From: Thunnus maccoyii
Lineage: Eukaryota; Chordata; Actinopteri; Scombriformes; Scombridae
Length of the DNA: 64,000 bases
Assembly (NCBI RefSeq): GCF_910596095.1
Contig: NC_056552.1
Span: 7,669,111-7,733,110 of the forward strand
Reading direction: 5' to 3'
This document shows, in pieces, positions 1 to 26,872 of this stretch. The first letter of the stretch is position 1; each line of letters begins with the position of its first letter. Position numbers and translations under genes: made by a program. Below the pieces are notes generated by a model. It was not told the DNA's origin. It did not search any database and saw only the letters and a list, made by a program, of their open reading frames with translations.

Positions 1-251
1 CATGAAAGTTCCATCATGCATTTATACCCTTTAACATATTAAAGTTCAACTCAATATCTGTGCCACAGAATCTGACGTGTTTGTTGTTAGAAGTTCTCAC
101 CCCTCTGCAGAAATAGAGGTGTTTATAGTGTCTGTATAATGTAACCTGGGATCTACAGACAGTGTTATGAAAAGAACTTTTAAAGCAACAATAATTGAAT
201 GTGTTGTTTCTCCAAAGCTCAGCAACTAATTCTTTATCTTTCCCCTGACAG

Positions 252-14912
<14,661 letters not shown>

Positions 14913-16055
14913 AAATGAAAGAAATATGGACATGACATTGTTGTTTTTTTTCTAGCAGTCATCTCTAAATCCTTTTTCTATGCATTCAAAACTCATTCGG
15001 CTGCCATTGGTCCACATGCTTAAAACCACTCTACTGAAGACGATGTTTGTGTTTTTCCAATCATGAGAAGTTTTGGGACTGCTACTTCAACCGAAACCAA
15101 CCACAAGGACACTTTAAAAGAATCTTTTGTTTCCACTGGCAACAAGAAAATAATATATACTTGTGTAAAATTTCCCCCTGGAGATTGAGAAAAAAAAAAG
15201 ATCCGCACACGCAATGAAACACAGATGACTTTTGCCATTTTCTACCACTGCGGAAGGACATTGAAAACAACAAATGATATGTACCATTTTTCTGGTGTTA
15301 AATAAATTGTAAAAAGTGTGAAGTGTCTTCTTGTTCTAAAATTTTAAAAAACACCTGAATGTTGCTCAGACAAACGTGACCAGCAAATGAGCAAGACAAA
15401 GAAGCTCACCTTCATTGCAATATGTAGATGGCTACCTCATAACAAGAAGTCACCCGCAATTTTTCTCAAAGGACAAGGGTTTATTTTACACAAGAACACA
15501 AGAAAATCATTAAAAGGTGCTATAACCAATTCAATGAGGTCCAGTTATTGGTGTTTGATAGTGAGACTCTCACTGTCATACTGTAATTTTTGCCACTAAT
15601 GCCTGCAGAACCTTTGGTGCTACTAAATTGACTCATTGTCATGTTGTCTATGCAGTGCAATTGTTTTCTTCTCAAGTGTTGGTTTGATCACAGAGGTCCT
15701 CTGAAAAGGTGATCACTGCAGATGTAATGCATGCAATCATGTCTTTGTAGATAAAAGCAAGTGACTCTGGTTCAATATAATTTCCCTGCCCATGTGTTCA
15801 GTGTTGATCCTTTTGTCTGTTTGCCCCTGTGGAAAACTCCTCTTCACTAAAAAAACAGCACACATCTCCCACCCTGTTGTTTATGTTGTTTGTTGATGTC
15901 TTTTTCGCGAAGGGTTTCTTAAAAAAAAAAATTGAAGCAGACCCACTTTCATGATTTAAAAGAGAGATTCTGTACTTATTTTGTACATGTATAATAAATC
16001 AAGATGTTTTTAATTATTTTGGGTGCTGAAATAAAGCATGTGAAGTGGTCTACTC
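14913..16055 (+). other. col1a1b: Collagen gene 3' UTR with several poly(A) signals
   Basis: Non-coding sequence after the TAA stop. AATAAA hexamers lie at 15301-15306, 15993-15998 and 16030-16035, so alternative 3' ends of about 0.4 kb and 1.1 kb are likely. Mammalian COL1A1 also uses more than one poly(A) site. The cleavage points are not visible from sequence. Confidence 0.6.
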
Positions 16056-17200
16056 AGTGGCTGAGTTTTCACTGTCCTGTTTGCAACTGTTGTGAAACTG
16101 AAATCAGGTGTTAGGATTCAAAAAATAAATTCCCATACAATGGAGGTGCATTTCACATTTTCAGAGAGCTGATCCTTTCGTATAGACATTTATCTAAGCT
16201 TATGTGTGTGGCATTGAAATAGAGTTAAAATAGGTTTAGGGATCAACTGTTCCACAACAGTTGCACTTGATATATTTCTATTAAGCAGCAGTGAAAACAA
16301 GGCCAATACTCTAACCTGGCTTTTCTTTATCAGTACACACACAACTACTAAATTGTATTACATCTGCCTCCAAATTCTTTTAGAAATCTGACAGTACAAA
16401 ATTTAACCAACAGCAAAAAATGTTTATCAGACATGCAGCCAATGCAGTTAATTATACTCATGTCACTTGTCTTGTTTTCAGCTCCACAATCTCTTAAAAC
16501 AGGGATCTGGATTTGCATGAGAATGAATGTTGAACTGTTAGCAGGAGAGGAGATGTGTGCTGGACCTAGAAACTCCTAAATCAGAAGAAAAGACAGCAGC
16601 GACTCCTTCTGGGCATCTAGTGCAACAACAGCTGTTTTAAAGAGGAGTTCAACACTGAAATCACACAAGATCAGAAAACTGCTGCCGCCCCGCTCTCTGA
16701 AGTTTCAACATTTTCTAGTTTCACGTTGCACTTGTGGCCTCAACCCAACAGAAAAATCTGAAAGTGTGACGTGACTTTAGAAAAGGAACTACTATCGCGT
16801 TGAATCAAGTGATATAACATGATAGAGGGATGCAAACAAGTGAAAATTATTTCATAATTATCTCTCTGGATCACTGTAAACATTTGCAGTTTGCAGGAAT
16901 CCACTTAAAATGGACAACTAACATCTTTTCTGCCTCCCTTGAGTACTGCAGCTGCTGAGTTTCTGAAGTAAACTGTATCAAATCCAATTCTACAAAGTCT
17001 TGGCAACAGATTTTCAGTCAGGTTGGACGCTGACTTTCCAGCCTTTCTCTTCAGCCTAGTTGCACTATGAACAATACAAAGCGTGCTGTCACCGCATCTC
17101 TGAAACGGTAAGTGTAGACCTCCTCCTTTTACTTTAAATACTGCTCCAGAATGTCTGTAACAAATCTTGATGCCTGGTACCAGCAGCGAGAACTGATTCG
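16056..17200. other. Intergenic interval between the collagen and sgca 3' ends
   Basis: The two genes converge here. I see no gene. A 41-nt open stretch from an ATG at 17067 to a consensus-like donor (CG/GTAAGT) at 17108 on the + strand looks like a small first exon, but no partner exon is evident, so it is not called. Confidence 0.5.
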
Positions 17201-17206
17201 TTTATT
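17201..17206 (-). promoter_or_regulatory. Candidate poly(A) signal for sgca
   Basis: TTTATT on the + strand reads AATAAA on the sgca strand, about 510 nt downstream of the sgca stop codon. Its position is plausible, but hexamers are common in AT-rich DNA. Confidence 0.35.
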
Positions 17207-17712
17207 AGTAATGAAAGAAGGTGGAATACAGAGAATCATACATGGCAAATATCAATCTAAGTAACTACATACTATTTATGTATTTTAAACTTAAAGAAAG
17301 AAAAAGGAGAAAAAACACTATTTCCCACAGCAAATTGACAATAGGATGTTGCAACACATTACTTTATAACATTCAGGCTTTACATGTATCCATCGTTGTT
17401 CTCACTTCCTGTAAAAACAAACAACATTACACATATAAAACATATATAAATATATTGTAGCCTAAATATTTACTAGAATTAATGTAATGTAATTTAATGC
17501 AATGTAAACTCCCCCTGAGAGGCTTTACCTGGGCAGTGTGTCAACGTAGGGATCACTGTGAAAAGAGGAGATTTTAGAAAATCTACGTTAAGAAGTGATT
17601 TGACTTTTCAGGATCAGTTTCATTTAGATCACTACTAATGCTGACTGGCAAATGCTGGTAATGAAAAATAAAAGCAGATCTGTGAATAAATAAGAGTCAG
17701 TGGGTAAGGGTC

Positions 17713-20700
17713 TTACTGCTGGGCCATGATGAGGGGGATGCTGGGGCTGTTAGACCGTAGCGGCGATGCTCTCTCCCCGGTTCTGCTGTTGAACATGGGC
17801 AGTGTGGACAGAGGAAGAGGAGGAGTGCCACGGTCTCCTGCCATGTTCCTCAGCTCATCTGTGTTTCCGAGAATAGTGTGGTGGTGGTACAACTGAATCC
17901 TGCAGAAAAGTGGATGTACAGAACGTTAGTTTTGTTTAAAATATTTTGTTTAGTTTTTTGCTCTGATACCCTTTAACCATTAAGAGAAAAAGATATTTTG
18001 TCTTCAGAAATATGTTAAGAATCTAAAATATTGGCTTTTTAGACATTTTGGACATCTGGCTGTGAGTGTGTAACTATTTTGTTTTTTTTCTTTTCAATGC
18101 AAAAATGTTTTATGTATAAGTCTGGCAACAGTGAACAACATTTTGTACTTACTGGTTTGTCCTTGCATTCCTTTTGGCCCTATGAAAAAAAGAATAATGC
18201 GTCACCTTTGTGTCACAGTTTATCAGGATCAATCAAAAGCTGAAATTGGCTTTGAGTATTTGCTTCAACAGTGAGTTCACCCAGATAACAGGAATTCTTA
18301 AATTCCTACTCACACCCAGTGGAAGGGTTAACCACTAACCCTAACCCTAACCCTAACCCTAGTGGGATCCATTAGATAGCTACCCTAACCCTAACCCTAA
18401 CCCTAGTGGGATCCATTAGATAGCTACCCTAACCCTAACTCTAACCCCAGTGGGATCCATTAGATAGCTACCCTAACCCTAACCCTAACCCCAGTGGGAT
18501 CCATTAGAAAGCTACCCTAACCCTAACCCTAACCCTAGTGGGATCCATTAGATAGCTACCCTAACCCTAACCCTAACCCCAGTGGGATCCATTAGATAGC
18601 TACCCTAACCCTAACCCTAGTAGGATCCATTAGAAAGCTACCCTAACCCTAACCCTAGTAGGATCCATCAGAAAGCTACCCTAACCCTAACCCTAGTAGG
18701 ATCCATTAGAAAGCTACCCTAACCCTAACCCTAGTAGGATCCATCAGAAAGCTACCCTAACCCTAACCCTAGTAGGATCCATTAGAAAGCTACCCTAACC
18801 CTAACCTTAGTAGGATCCATTAGAAAGTTACCCTAACCCTGACCCTAACCCTAACCCTAGTAGGATCCATTAGAAAGCTACCCTAACCCTAACCCTAGTA
18901 GGATCCATTAGAAAGCTACCCTAACCCTAACCCTAGTAGGATCCATCAGAAAGCTACCCTAACCCTAACCCTTGTAGGATCCATTAGAAAGCTACCCTAA
19001 CCCTAACCTTAGTAGGATCCATTAGAAAGTTACCCTAACCCTGACCCTAACCCTAACCCTAACCCTAGTAGGATCCATTAGAAAGCTACCCTAACCCTAA
19101 CCTTAGTAGGATCCATTAGAAAGTTACCCTAACCCTGACCCTAACCCTAACCCTAGTAGGATCCATTAGAAAGCTACGCTAACCCTAACTCTAACCCTAA
19201 CCCTAGTAGGATCCATTAGAAAGCTACCCTAACCCTAACCCTAGTAGGATCCATTAGAAAGCTACCCTAACCCTAACCCTAGTAGGATCCATCAGAAAGC
19301 TACCCTAACCCTAACCCTAGTAGGATCTATTAGAAAGCTACCCTAACCCTAACCTTAGTAGGATCCATTAGAAAGTTACCCTAACCCTGACCCTAACCCT
19401 AACCCTAACCCTAGTAGGATCCATTAGAAAGCTACCCTAACCCTAACCCTAGTAGGATCCATTAGAAAGCTACCCTAACCCTAACACAAAATTTCACCAA
19501 ATAAACACAGCTATCTAAATGGCTACTCCACTAGTGGTTCAAAATAGATACATACACTCCCTCTCGTCTGCAACACATGATGTAGGCCAGCAGGGTACAC
19601 AGGATGATGGCAAGGATCAGGGGCACGATCACTGTCACAATGTAGTCTGGGAGATAGTCTCTGCTCGGTGGAGACTCGAGGGGGATGAAGTCACCTCCAG
19701 CCTCCAGAATCCCTGAGCCCACCGTGGGAGCAGGTGGAGTCGGCTCCTGCTTTGACAGATCAAACTGCAGGGAGAAAAAGGAGAGCCAGTTTTCTGTCAT
19801 ATAAACTATGAGATACAAAGGCACAGATGACAAGATTGTTAGTGTGCTTTCAATTGATTAAGCATCCTAAATAGGGCTATGGTGGTTGTCAATCTGGGGG
19901 TCAAGACACCTTCAAAGGGTCACAAGTTTAGTTGTATAGCACCTTTCAACAACAAGGCAATCCAAAGTGCTTTACATGAAACATAAAAGGCCTTAAGAAA
20001 ATTAGAGATACCGCCTTGTGGTTGTATGCCTCCGCTAACTAGTCAAGTTGCAGTTTACATCCATGACTGTCCAGACTCATAATATCTGTAGTGAAGACTT
20101 TGAAGGAATTAAATAAAAGGTATTAAGTGTCTTGAGTTATGGCCAAAAACATGTTATGTGAGGTCACAGTGACCTTGACCTTTGACCACCAAACTCTAAT
20201 CGGTTCATTCTTGAGTCCAGTGGACGTTTGTGCCAAATTTGAAGAAATTCCCTCAAGGCGTTCCTGAGATATCGCATTCAGAAGAAGGGAATGGACGGAC
20301 AACCTGAAAACATAATGCCTCCAGCCACAGCTGTCACCGGTGCAGAGGCATAAAAAAGGAATAAAAATAGGATTTAAAAGGAGTAAAGTTAAAAAGAAGA
20401 CTGGTTAAGACACATGCCACATAACCGCTCGATTCCAGCAGCGGACCCTTGTTACATGTCTTTCCTTGTCCTCCCTTCCTGTCACTGCCCTACCGTTGCT
20501 ACCTGATAAAGGCATAAAATGTCCAAAAAAACCCTACATATATAAAAAGAGGTTAAAATAAGGTAAAATAGAATAAAACAGATTAAACAGGAGGATGAAA
20601 TAACAGTGCAGTAAGATAAATACTCCCAAATATTTCAAGAAAAATCTGAAGAGCCGCAAGATTAACAGGATAAGAAAGAAAAATAATGTAAGACCATTTG

Positions 20701-23700
20701 TCTTTCTTTTCTCTAACCTTTCATTTTAGTCATTATGCATCACGGTGCTGGAACGCCCCAACCCTTGCAGCTTTTAAATCCAGATCGAAACCTTATTGTT
20801 CTCAAGAGCTTTAACTACATGTTTTTAAAACTCAAGGTCTTATTATTATTGTATTATTATTATTTTTAATCTTTTTATTTATTCATTTTTATTCTTTTAC
20901 TCTTTTATTTTATTTCTTAATTATTTTTTATTTTTGTTTCTATACAGATTTTATCTCTTTTATTCTGCTCTTTTCCGATTGTGTTGTTTTAACTTTGTTT
21001 TGTGCTGCTGTAACTTCTCTGTACAGCACCTTGAATCTACCTCTGTGTATGAAACGTGCTTTGTAATTAAAACTGCTTTGCCTTTTTCTGATGAAATAAT
21101 GTAAAGTTTAACCTCTTCCAGCCTCTTAAAAAATCTAAATATTGAAAATATTGAAAATGCAACCCCCTGAAAATGACTGTAAACTCGTTGACATGCGCAA
21201 TGTGTCATTTAAAGAGGCCATAAGATGAAAATGTTGCAAACCACTGGTCTGTGAAATATCAACAAATATTAAAAAGCCTATGTTGATATCTTCAAATTGG
21301 TTGTTTTTGTCTGATAAGCATTTTAAAAAAAGGTATTCAATTTACACTACATAAAATAGAGAAAAGCAAAAGGACTAAAATTAACAGCTTGAATCAATTA
21401 TCAAATAGAAGATGATTCATTTTCTGTTGTGGTTTCCAACATTTTTGGCTTGTTATCCTTCAAAACATCAGTGAGGACATGAAACAGGTCAGTGAGGACA
21501 TGGGCTGTGAGTGGGTCAGTTGACTGATTTTCCCTCATTTGATTGTTTTTTAGGGGTCACACAGGTGAAAGTATCTGGTCTTTCACAAGAAAAAAGCAAA
21601 AAAAAAAAAAGATAAAAGTCAGAAATATAATTATTGTTCTTCCTTATCCCTTTTAATCATTTTCTGACTCCTTAGATTTATTTTGGGACCCCTTGGTTGG
21701 GAACTACGGGACTAATCATTTCAGGACTAATCCCTAACCTCTGCCATTTAAATAGAAGGACTTATACCAGAAATATTACACTAAATTCCTTCATAAAAGT
21801 GACATTACAAACTCTGTATTGCTCATAATTCACACCACCATTCATATGTCTTTTCAGCCCTCACCAGCTCAGTCTTGCACCACGTGATACAGTTGCTGGG
21901 GATGCTGCAGAAGTTACATTCTCCAGGGATCTTGACTTTGGCCCCTGCTTTGCACTGCTTCTCATGCTCTGCTGTCAGCACCCTCAGGAGACAATCTGAG
22001 AAAAACTGCTCCGACCCCACCTTCACATACACACTGACACAAATCAGATTTTAATAATGGAACAGTCATTTTAAAGCTATAAAAGTCACAGTAAGCTGGC
22101 AGAAAACTCTCTTTTTACCCTTCAAAGTGGCCTGCAAGAGGGAGGGGAACTCTGCCGCCACGGTCGAGAGCGTTGGTGATGTTGACAATTTCCAAAGCCT
22201 CTGTGTCCCACAGCTTCTGTAAATCCTGCTTTATTTCATCCTGAACAGGAGAGGGCAGCACCTTCTCAACCTCTCTCAGTTTGATGAAGAACTCAGCTTG
22301 ATAGGGCAAGATCCCCTCTGTGAGTGAGTGCAACGGTGTACGACATGTCATTTCTACAGTCATTGTGTGAATTTTGTCCCATATACTCCTTTATTATTAC
22401 TATACCTGTGCTATGGATTTGTGATAATAATTTAAATCATACATACCTGCTGTTACTTTGATTACGAGAATTTGTCTGGCTGTTTCATAGCTCCGTTTGT
22501 TGACGGCATAAATCTGTCAGACAAAGGATGAGAGTTTATTAACCCTTACATACTGTTCCTACTCTGACCCTTCACAGTATCCTCTCATAATTAAGACTCT
22601 CTCTCTCAAGTCCAAACTTCTAAACCACAAATTTTTCATTCATAAATACCTCATCAGTCATTATCAGTCAAAATTTCTGAATAAGTACAGGTCAAATCTA
22701 ACTATTGATGTATAAAAATATGTATCAGCTGCACAAATTTTTAAAAAAAGTTGACATAAAAAGTTGGAACATTTCAATTTTTTGTATATTCTGTGTCACT
22801 TTGAGAAAGGCCATATAATTTCAGGCTAAACGAGTGGTGTTGAGGTGTTTTTACTGCTCTCAAATGTACAAATGGGTCAAATTTGACCTGAATGGGTCAA
22901 ATTTATACTGTACACAGTGTAGTTATACTGTGTAATAGAAAAGGTGCCTAATTAATAAGGCAGTTTCCAAATATTTAACAATGTCACTCTCAGATATTCT
23001 TTCACTATTTGTTTCTATTGTTTACTGCATTCTTGTTGTTGTTGTGTTTGTTTACCTCTACTTTGCATTAGTTATCTATTTCCTACATTTCCCAGACTGC
23101 CCTCTTTCTTAATAACATAATATAATATGTGTTTTGAATCAGATAGAGTACAGTAGAGCTGCAATCTTTGATTGAATCCAAAATGTGACATGTTTTCCAT
23201 AGATATTATATTCTGTTTGATTGAGACTATGGTGCCACTTCAGAGACTTGTATCTCTTCTTCTTCTTCTTCTTCTTCTCTGACAGGTTTCTTCATGAATG
23301 TTTGATGATGATGCAAAAAAAACCCCCCAAAAAAAACAGCAGCTCCAGAGTGAAGCCCGACGCTTTTGTCTCTGAGGGTCTGACAGCAAAACCTGACATT
23401 TACCAATGATGTTTCATACAGCTGAATAATTTTCAGATTTGTCTCTATTGTAGCTGCGCTGGAAAAATTTCACTATATGCATTATCCACCAGAATGAAAG
23501 TAAGAATATATACCATCAAGCATTCTCATTCAGGTTTGTGTCACTGTTAGTGTGACTGCATACCTCAATTATACTTTTTCCAGGAGATACTGGTGTCCCA
23601 TACAGGAAGCCGTTATCATAGGGGTGCCTTTGGGTGAAGCGCAGCCACTCTGGGAGGTCTGGGAAATTCTGCCTGTTGCACTTAAAAATCATGGGGTCAT

Positions 23701-24268
23701 CATACAAGCGGCCAGCTATACAACACACAAAAGGGAGAAAAGAGAGATAAATACAGAAAAAAATGCACTAATGTACTACATGTTTATCTCTTAAATGTGT
23801 TTGATAATGAAAAGCTGGTGAATTGCTTATGATTTAGGCTCTTACGGTAGAGTTTTGACAGAGGTTCAAAGTCATTCTGAAACGTCTCTCTCATCAGCTC
23901 ATATGTAAATAACTTCCCCACAGGAATGGTAAATTTGATCTCTGCATTGGCCCCAAACACACTGACAGCACAAACTATGTGGAAGTGGAGAAAAAAAAAA
24001 AGCACCAAATGATTCAGCTGAATGATTAAAAATGGCACAAAAAAAACAAACAAACAACTTAAACTTTAAAATATGACAACATGCATGATGTTCTAACAAT
24101 TAAGCCTACAATCCTTGACAGCTGATATCAGGACCAAATGTAAATAACACAAACTAGATACTAACACAAAGGCAAGCACCTGGCAGTATTGTATATTACA
24201 TGAAGTTAAATAACGTCAGGAGTAAACTTGCCTGTTAAGAAGAGGACCCAGCTCCTGCAGCCTGCCAT
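17713..24268 (-). CDS. sgca: Alpha-sarcoglycan, complete, 391 aa, 9 coding exons
   Basis: Single-pass membrane protein of the dystrophin-glycoprotein complex at the muscle sarcolemma. Exons, 5' to 3' on the - strand: 24268-24232, 23974-23846, 23715-23564, 22513-22447, 22317-22119, 22033-21865, 19764-19556, 18179-18153, 17899-17713. All phases agree. The start is the [10 protein letters not shown] methionine, which gives a signal peptide ending near FGANA. The ectodomain has family motifs ([35 protein letters not shown]) and a kept sequon NIT. A hydrophobic segment of about 25 residues (from [10 protein letters not shown]) leads into MCCRREG. The cytoplasmic tail has [13 protein letters not shown] and PLSTLPMFN, as in mammalian SGCA. 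Length is close to the human protein (387 aa). The membrane-proximal ectodomain has more cysteines than human (CNFC and CITWC region). Intron 1 uses a GC donor. It lies between the collagen and ppp1r9b genes, as in mammals. Confidence 0.93.
18335..19485. repeat. Interstitial telomere-repeat compound minisatellite inside an sgca intron
   Basis: A tandem array of about 1.15 kb. The basic unit is about 38 bp: two or more CCCTAA hexamers, then a spacer of the form TAGTAGGATCCATTAGAAAG followed by CTAC. I count 27 spacers, nearly all with a BamHI site (GGATCC). The first six spacers are a distinct subtype (GTGGGATCC, mostly with GATAGC); later ones are GTAGGATCC with GAAAGC. A variant with TTAGTAGG, GAAAGTTA and CCCTGACCC recurs four times (near 18806, 19011, 19103 and 19354), which points to higher-order duplication. 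On the sgca strand the RNA would read UUAGGG. It occupies most of intron 18180-19555. Confidence 0.97.
20019..20354. mobile_element. MITE-like dispersed repeat with ATGCCTC ends
   Basis: The element begins near TATGCCTCCGC and ends near GCAGAGGCATAA, which are inverted ends. The interior (GTGACCTTGACCTTTGACC and the AATTCCCTCAAGGCGTTC region) is a sequence I recognise as highly repeated in teleost genomes. No coding capacity. Confidence 0.6.
20735..21090 (+). mobile_element. LINE-like 3' end relic
   Basis: The decayed end of a reverse-transcriptase ORF (a reading like CSF/FKSRSK) is followed by a T-rich 3' UTR and a tail resembling GTGAAACGTGCTTTGTAATTAAA, typical of L2/Rex1-like elements in fish. 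Family assignment is by resemblance only. Confidence 0.4.
23254..23278. repeat. (TTC)n microsatellite
   Basis: About eight TTC/CTT triplets in the sgca intron between exons 23715-23564 and 22513-22447. Confidence 0.85.
24226..24231 (-). other. sgca: GC-type splice donor of sgca intron 1
   Basis: On the - strand exon 1 ends ACAG, followed by GCAAGT. Using GC joins [12 protein letters not shown] to VCAVSVFG in frame and completes a signal peptide. The only nearby GT donor puts exon 2 into a frame with an early stop. The sequence matches the usual strong consensus of GC-AG introns. Confidence 0.75.
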
Positions 24269-24449
24269 CTTGTTTTGGCCTGTGATTGACAGAGCCAAGC
24301 GGAGAGGGGCTTGGTCACAGAAAAAGACATGTCAGAGCTATTTTTGCCTCACACACACCTAATGATATCCGGAAGGGAGTCTGTGAGTCTGAGTGTGAAC
24401 GTGTGGAGTAAATGAAGAGCTGTATTGATCCCTCCGGTGATATAAAATC

Positions 24450-24765
24450 ACATTCCTAAAGTAACTAAGTACATTCACTCAAGTACTGTACTTAAGTACA
24501 AATTTACTTGAGTATTTCCTTTATACTTGACTCCATTAAATGAATCTGATGGTTAGAATTACTAATATATTTACTTTGAAGATTTTACATACAAAACATG
24601 TAATGAACAAGCAGTTAAAACCAATCCAGCTACAACATTATATTATATATCACTTTCAAAGGGGGAATTCTGCTTTAGGGTTACTTTCATTTCTGATGTT
24701 TTCAGTATATTTCTGATAATACTGATGTACTTCTACTCAAGTAAAAGTTCTTCTTCCACTCTTGG
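24450..24765. mobile_element. Dispersed repeat with AAGTAC-rich ends
   Basis: Starts near AAGTAACTAAGTACATTCAC and ends near TACTTCTACTCAAGTAAAAG. The outer parts form imperfect inverted repeats built on ACTCAAGTA. I recognise this as a very common non-coding teleost repeat. Confidence 0.55.
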
Positions 24766-25089
24766 CCTAATCTATACATTTCTTGTGTGTCTTGTGTCAT
24801 TTCTAAAAGTGAGTAATGAGATTACTACTCCATGTGAGTAAATTCGTGGCTGTTTTTGTCTCCACATTTTCACTGCTTTTTCTTTTTCTTGCCTTCCTCG
24901 AAGGGGTAAGGGAGACAATAACAGCAATTTCAAAGATATACTGTATACATAATAAATAAATACTAAAACATGCTCACACAACAACAGCTATAACTATTTT
25001 TGTCTCTCTGCTGCAACTTTATTTATTTATTTGCACTGGGAAGTGTGCCTGAAGCAGCAAAAAGAAGTACAAGAACAAGTGCACAGTAT

Positions 25090-25442
25090 TAGAGCTGCAA
25101 CTAAGGATTGTTTTCAATACTGATTAATCTGCTGGTTATTTTCTCGATTAATCGTTTGTTCTATAAAACACCTGAAAACAGCGAAAAATGTCCTTCACAG
25201 CTTCCTAAAATCCAAGGTGACATCTTCTGGTTTGTTGGACCAACAGTCCAAAACCCAAAGATATTCAGTTTAATCTCTCATATGACTAAGAAAAGCAACA
25301 AAACCTCACAAATGACTGGCTGGAACTGATGATTGTTTGACATTTTTGCTTTAAAAATACCCCAAAACGATTAAACTATTATCAAAATAGTTGCCAATTA
25401 TTTTTCTGTCGATCGACTAATCTATCAATCGTTGCAGCTCTA
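25090..25442. mobile_element. hAT-like MITE with TAGAGCTGCAAC ends
   Basis: Terminal inverted repeats TAGAGCTGCAAC and GTTGCAGCTCTA bound a 353-bp non-coding element. Its interior has GATTAATC motifs at both ends. Flanking octamers agree at only 5 of 8 positions, so the target-site duplication is decayed or absent. Confidence 0.6.
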
Positions 25443-25529
25443 CGTACTATAGATAAGTAACCGTAGAAAACTAGTATACTATACACATTATCAGTATGAA
25501 GCACTGAAAAATAAATGGTAGGTACTAAA

Positions 25530-25840
25530 TCTAGATCTCGATTAATTGCCAACTATTTTTATAACTGATTAATCATTTTGAGCATTTTTTTAGGAAATAA
25601 ATGTCTAAATTCTCTGATTCCAGCTTCTTAAATGTGAATATTTTCTAGTTTCTTTAGTCTTCTATGACATTAAACTGAATATCTTTGGGTTGTGGACTGT
25701 TAATATAAAACAAGTCATTTGAGGACATCACCTTTGGCTTTGGGAAACAGTGAGTGACATTTTTCACCATTTTATGACATTTTATGCACCAAACAACTTA
25801 GCGATTGATGAAGAAAATAATCGATAGTTGCAGATAACCA
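25530..25840. mobile_element. Second, truncated hAT-like MITE copy
   Basis: Shares GATTAATTG, CTGATTCCAGCTTCTTAAA and GATAGTTGCAG motifs with the copies at 25090-25442 and 57735-57972, but lacks a clean left terminus. Confidence 0.45.
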
Positions 25841-26872
25841 AATCCATCATACACCGTAAACATAGTGACGACAACGTGTATTGAGACACAAAATATCACC
25901 AAAAAATGATGAAATGGGGGCCGATTTGAGGGAATGGTGGGCACAGTGTCTTGTTTCTGCAGATATCATATTGCAGCAATAAAGTTTTTTCTACTTCATA
26001 TATTGAGATAACACTTTTATCCTTCACTTCACAATTTGCTCACTCAGTCACTGACTCGAGGACATTGCTGTGCTAATCCACAGTTTTACTACTAATAAAC
26101 TGTCATAGGGAAGCTAGCTGCAGCTGTAGATGGCACCACTGTTACACTGAAAATGCACATCCTGTTTGAAAAGAGTCCTTTCAGGAAATACGGTATTCAT
26201 CTAGTTATGTCCTTCAGACTAGACCTTCATCTGCTGTGAGATAAAGGTGAATATGATAGAAAGGGAAAAGTGGGTTTTTTTTCCTATGTGTGAGACAGCT
26301 GCATGAATGTGCTGGCCTTGCAGATAAATCCGCCCCCGTAGAATTCAGAAACCGTAGACGGTGTGGGTAGATACAACCAGCTCTCAACCCCCCAAAAAAC
26401 GGGAAATGCTTTGTCTACCTTCAAAGATAATGTTTAATGTATGTATCAGCTACAGATGCAGAATGCAGGAAGCAACAATGTGGCCCGCTAATAACGGATG
26501 TGTTATTGGCCAAGGAGGTTTGACGTGCCCGACAGTCTACTGGGTCCTAGTGCTAGTCGAGTTCCCTAACAATCACAGCTACTGTACATCAGTTTGATAG
26601 CCTGGGGCTCCCAGACTTTTGAATGACTGGTAAGTGATCATTATTTTATGTGAGTGTTTAAAAAAAATAGGATTTTTGTATTATTGTTTGTGAAATTGCA
26701 CTTATAGGTTAGGAGGGTGGTGAAATCTGGTCTCTGGACTGTTTTATTGTGCTGACATGATGCTTATTTTTCTTGGTTGGGTGTTCCATATTCAAGTGCA
26801 TTATTATAAGTATGATTTTAATTTTGATAAAAATAAAAACAGAAATAAAAAAAGGAGTGAAATTTTTAACAT

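Larger units (their letters stand above)
19765..21864 (-). other. sgca intron with dispersed repeats
   Basis: The intron lies between exons 22033-21865 and 19764-19556. It contains a short repeat at about 19920-19985, a MITE-like element at about 20019-20354 and a LINE-like 3' tail at about 20735-21090. No further exon is seen. Confidence 0.6.
24269..26872. other. Intergenic region upstream of sgca with repeat copies
   Basis: The sgca promoter must lie just above 24268, but I see no clear TATA box or other element. The rest holds three dispersed-repeat copies (24450-24765, 25090-25442, 25530-25840) and unremarkable AT-rich DNA. No gene is seen. Confidence 0.5.

Noticed and set aside
18335-19485. 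CRISPR-like regular repeat-spacer structure or a true chromosome end
   Set aside because: Repeats and spacers are both conserved, so there are no unique spacers; coding exons of sgca continue on both sides, so it is interstitial rather than a telomere end.
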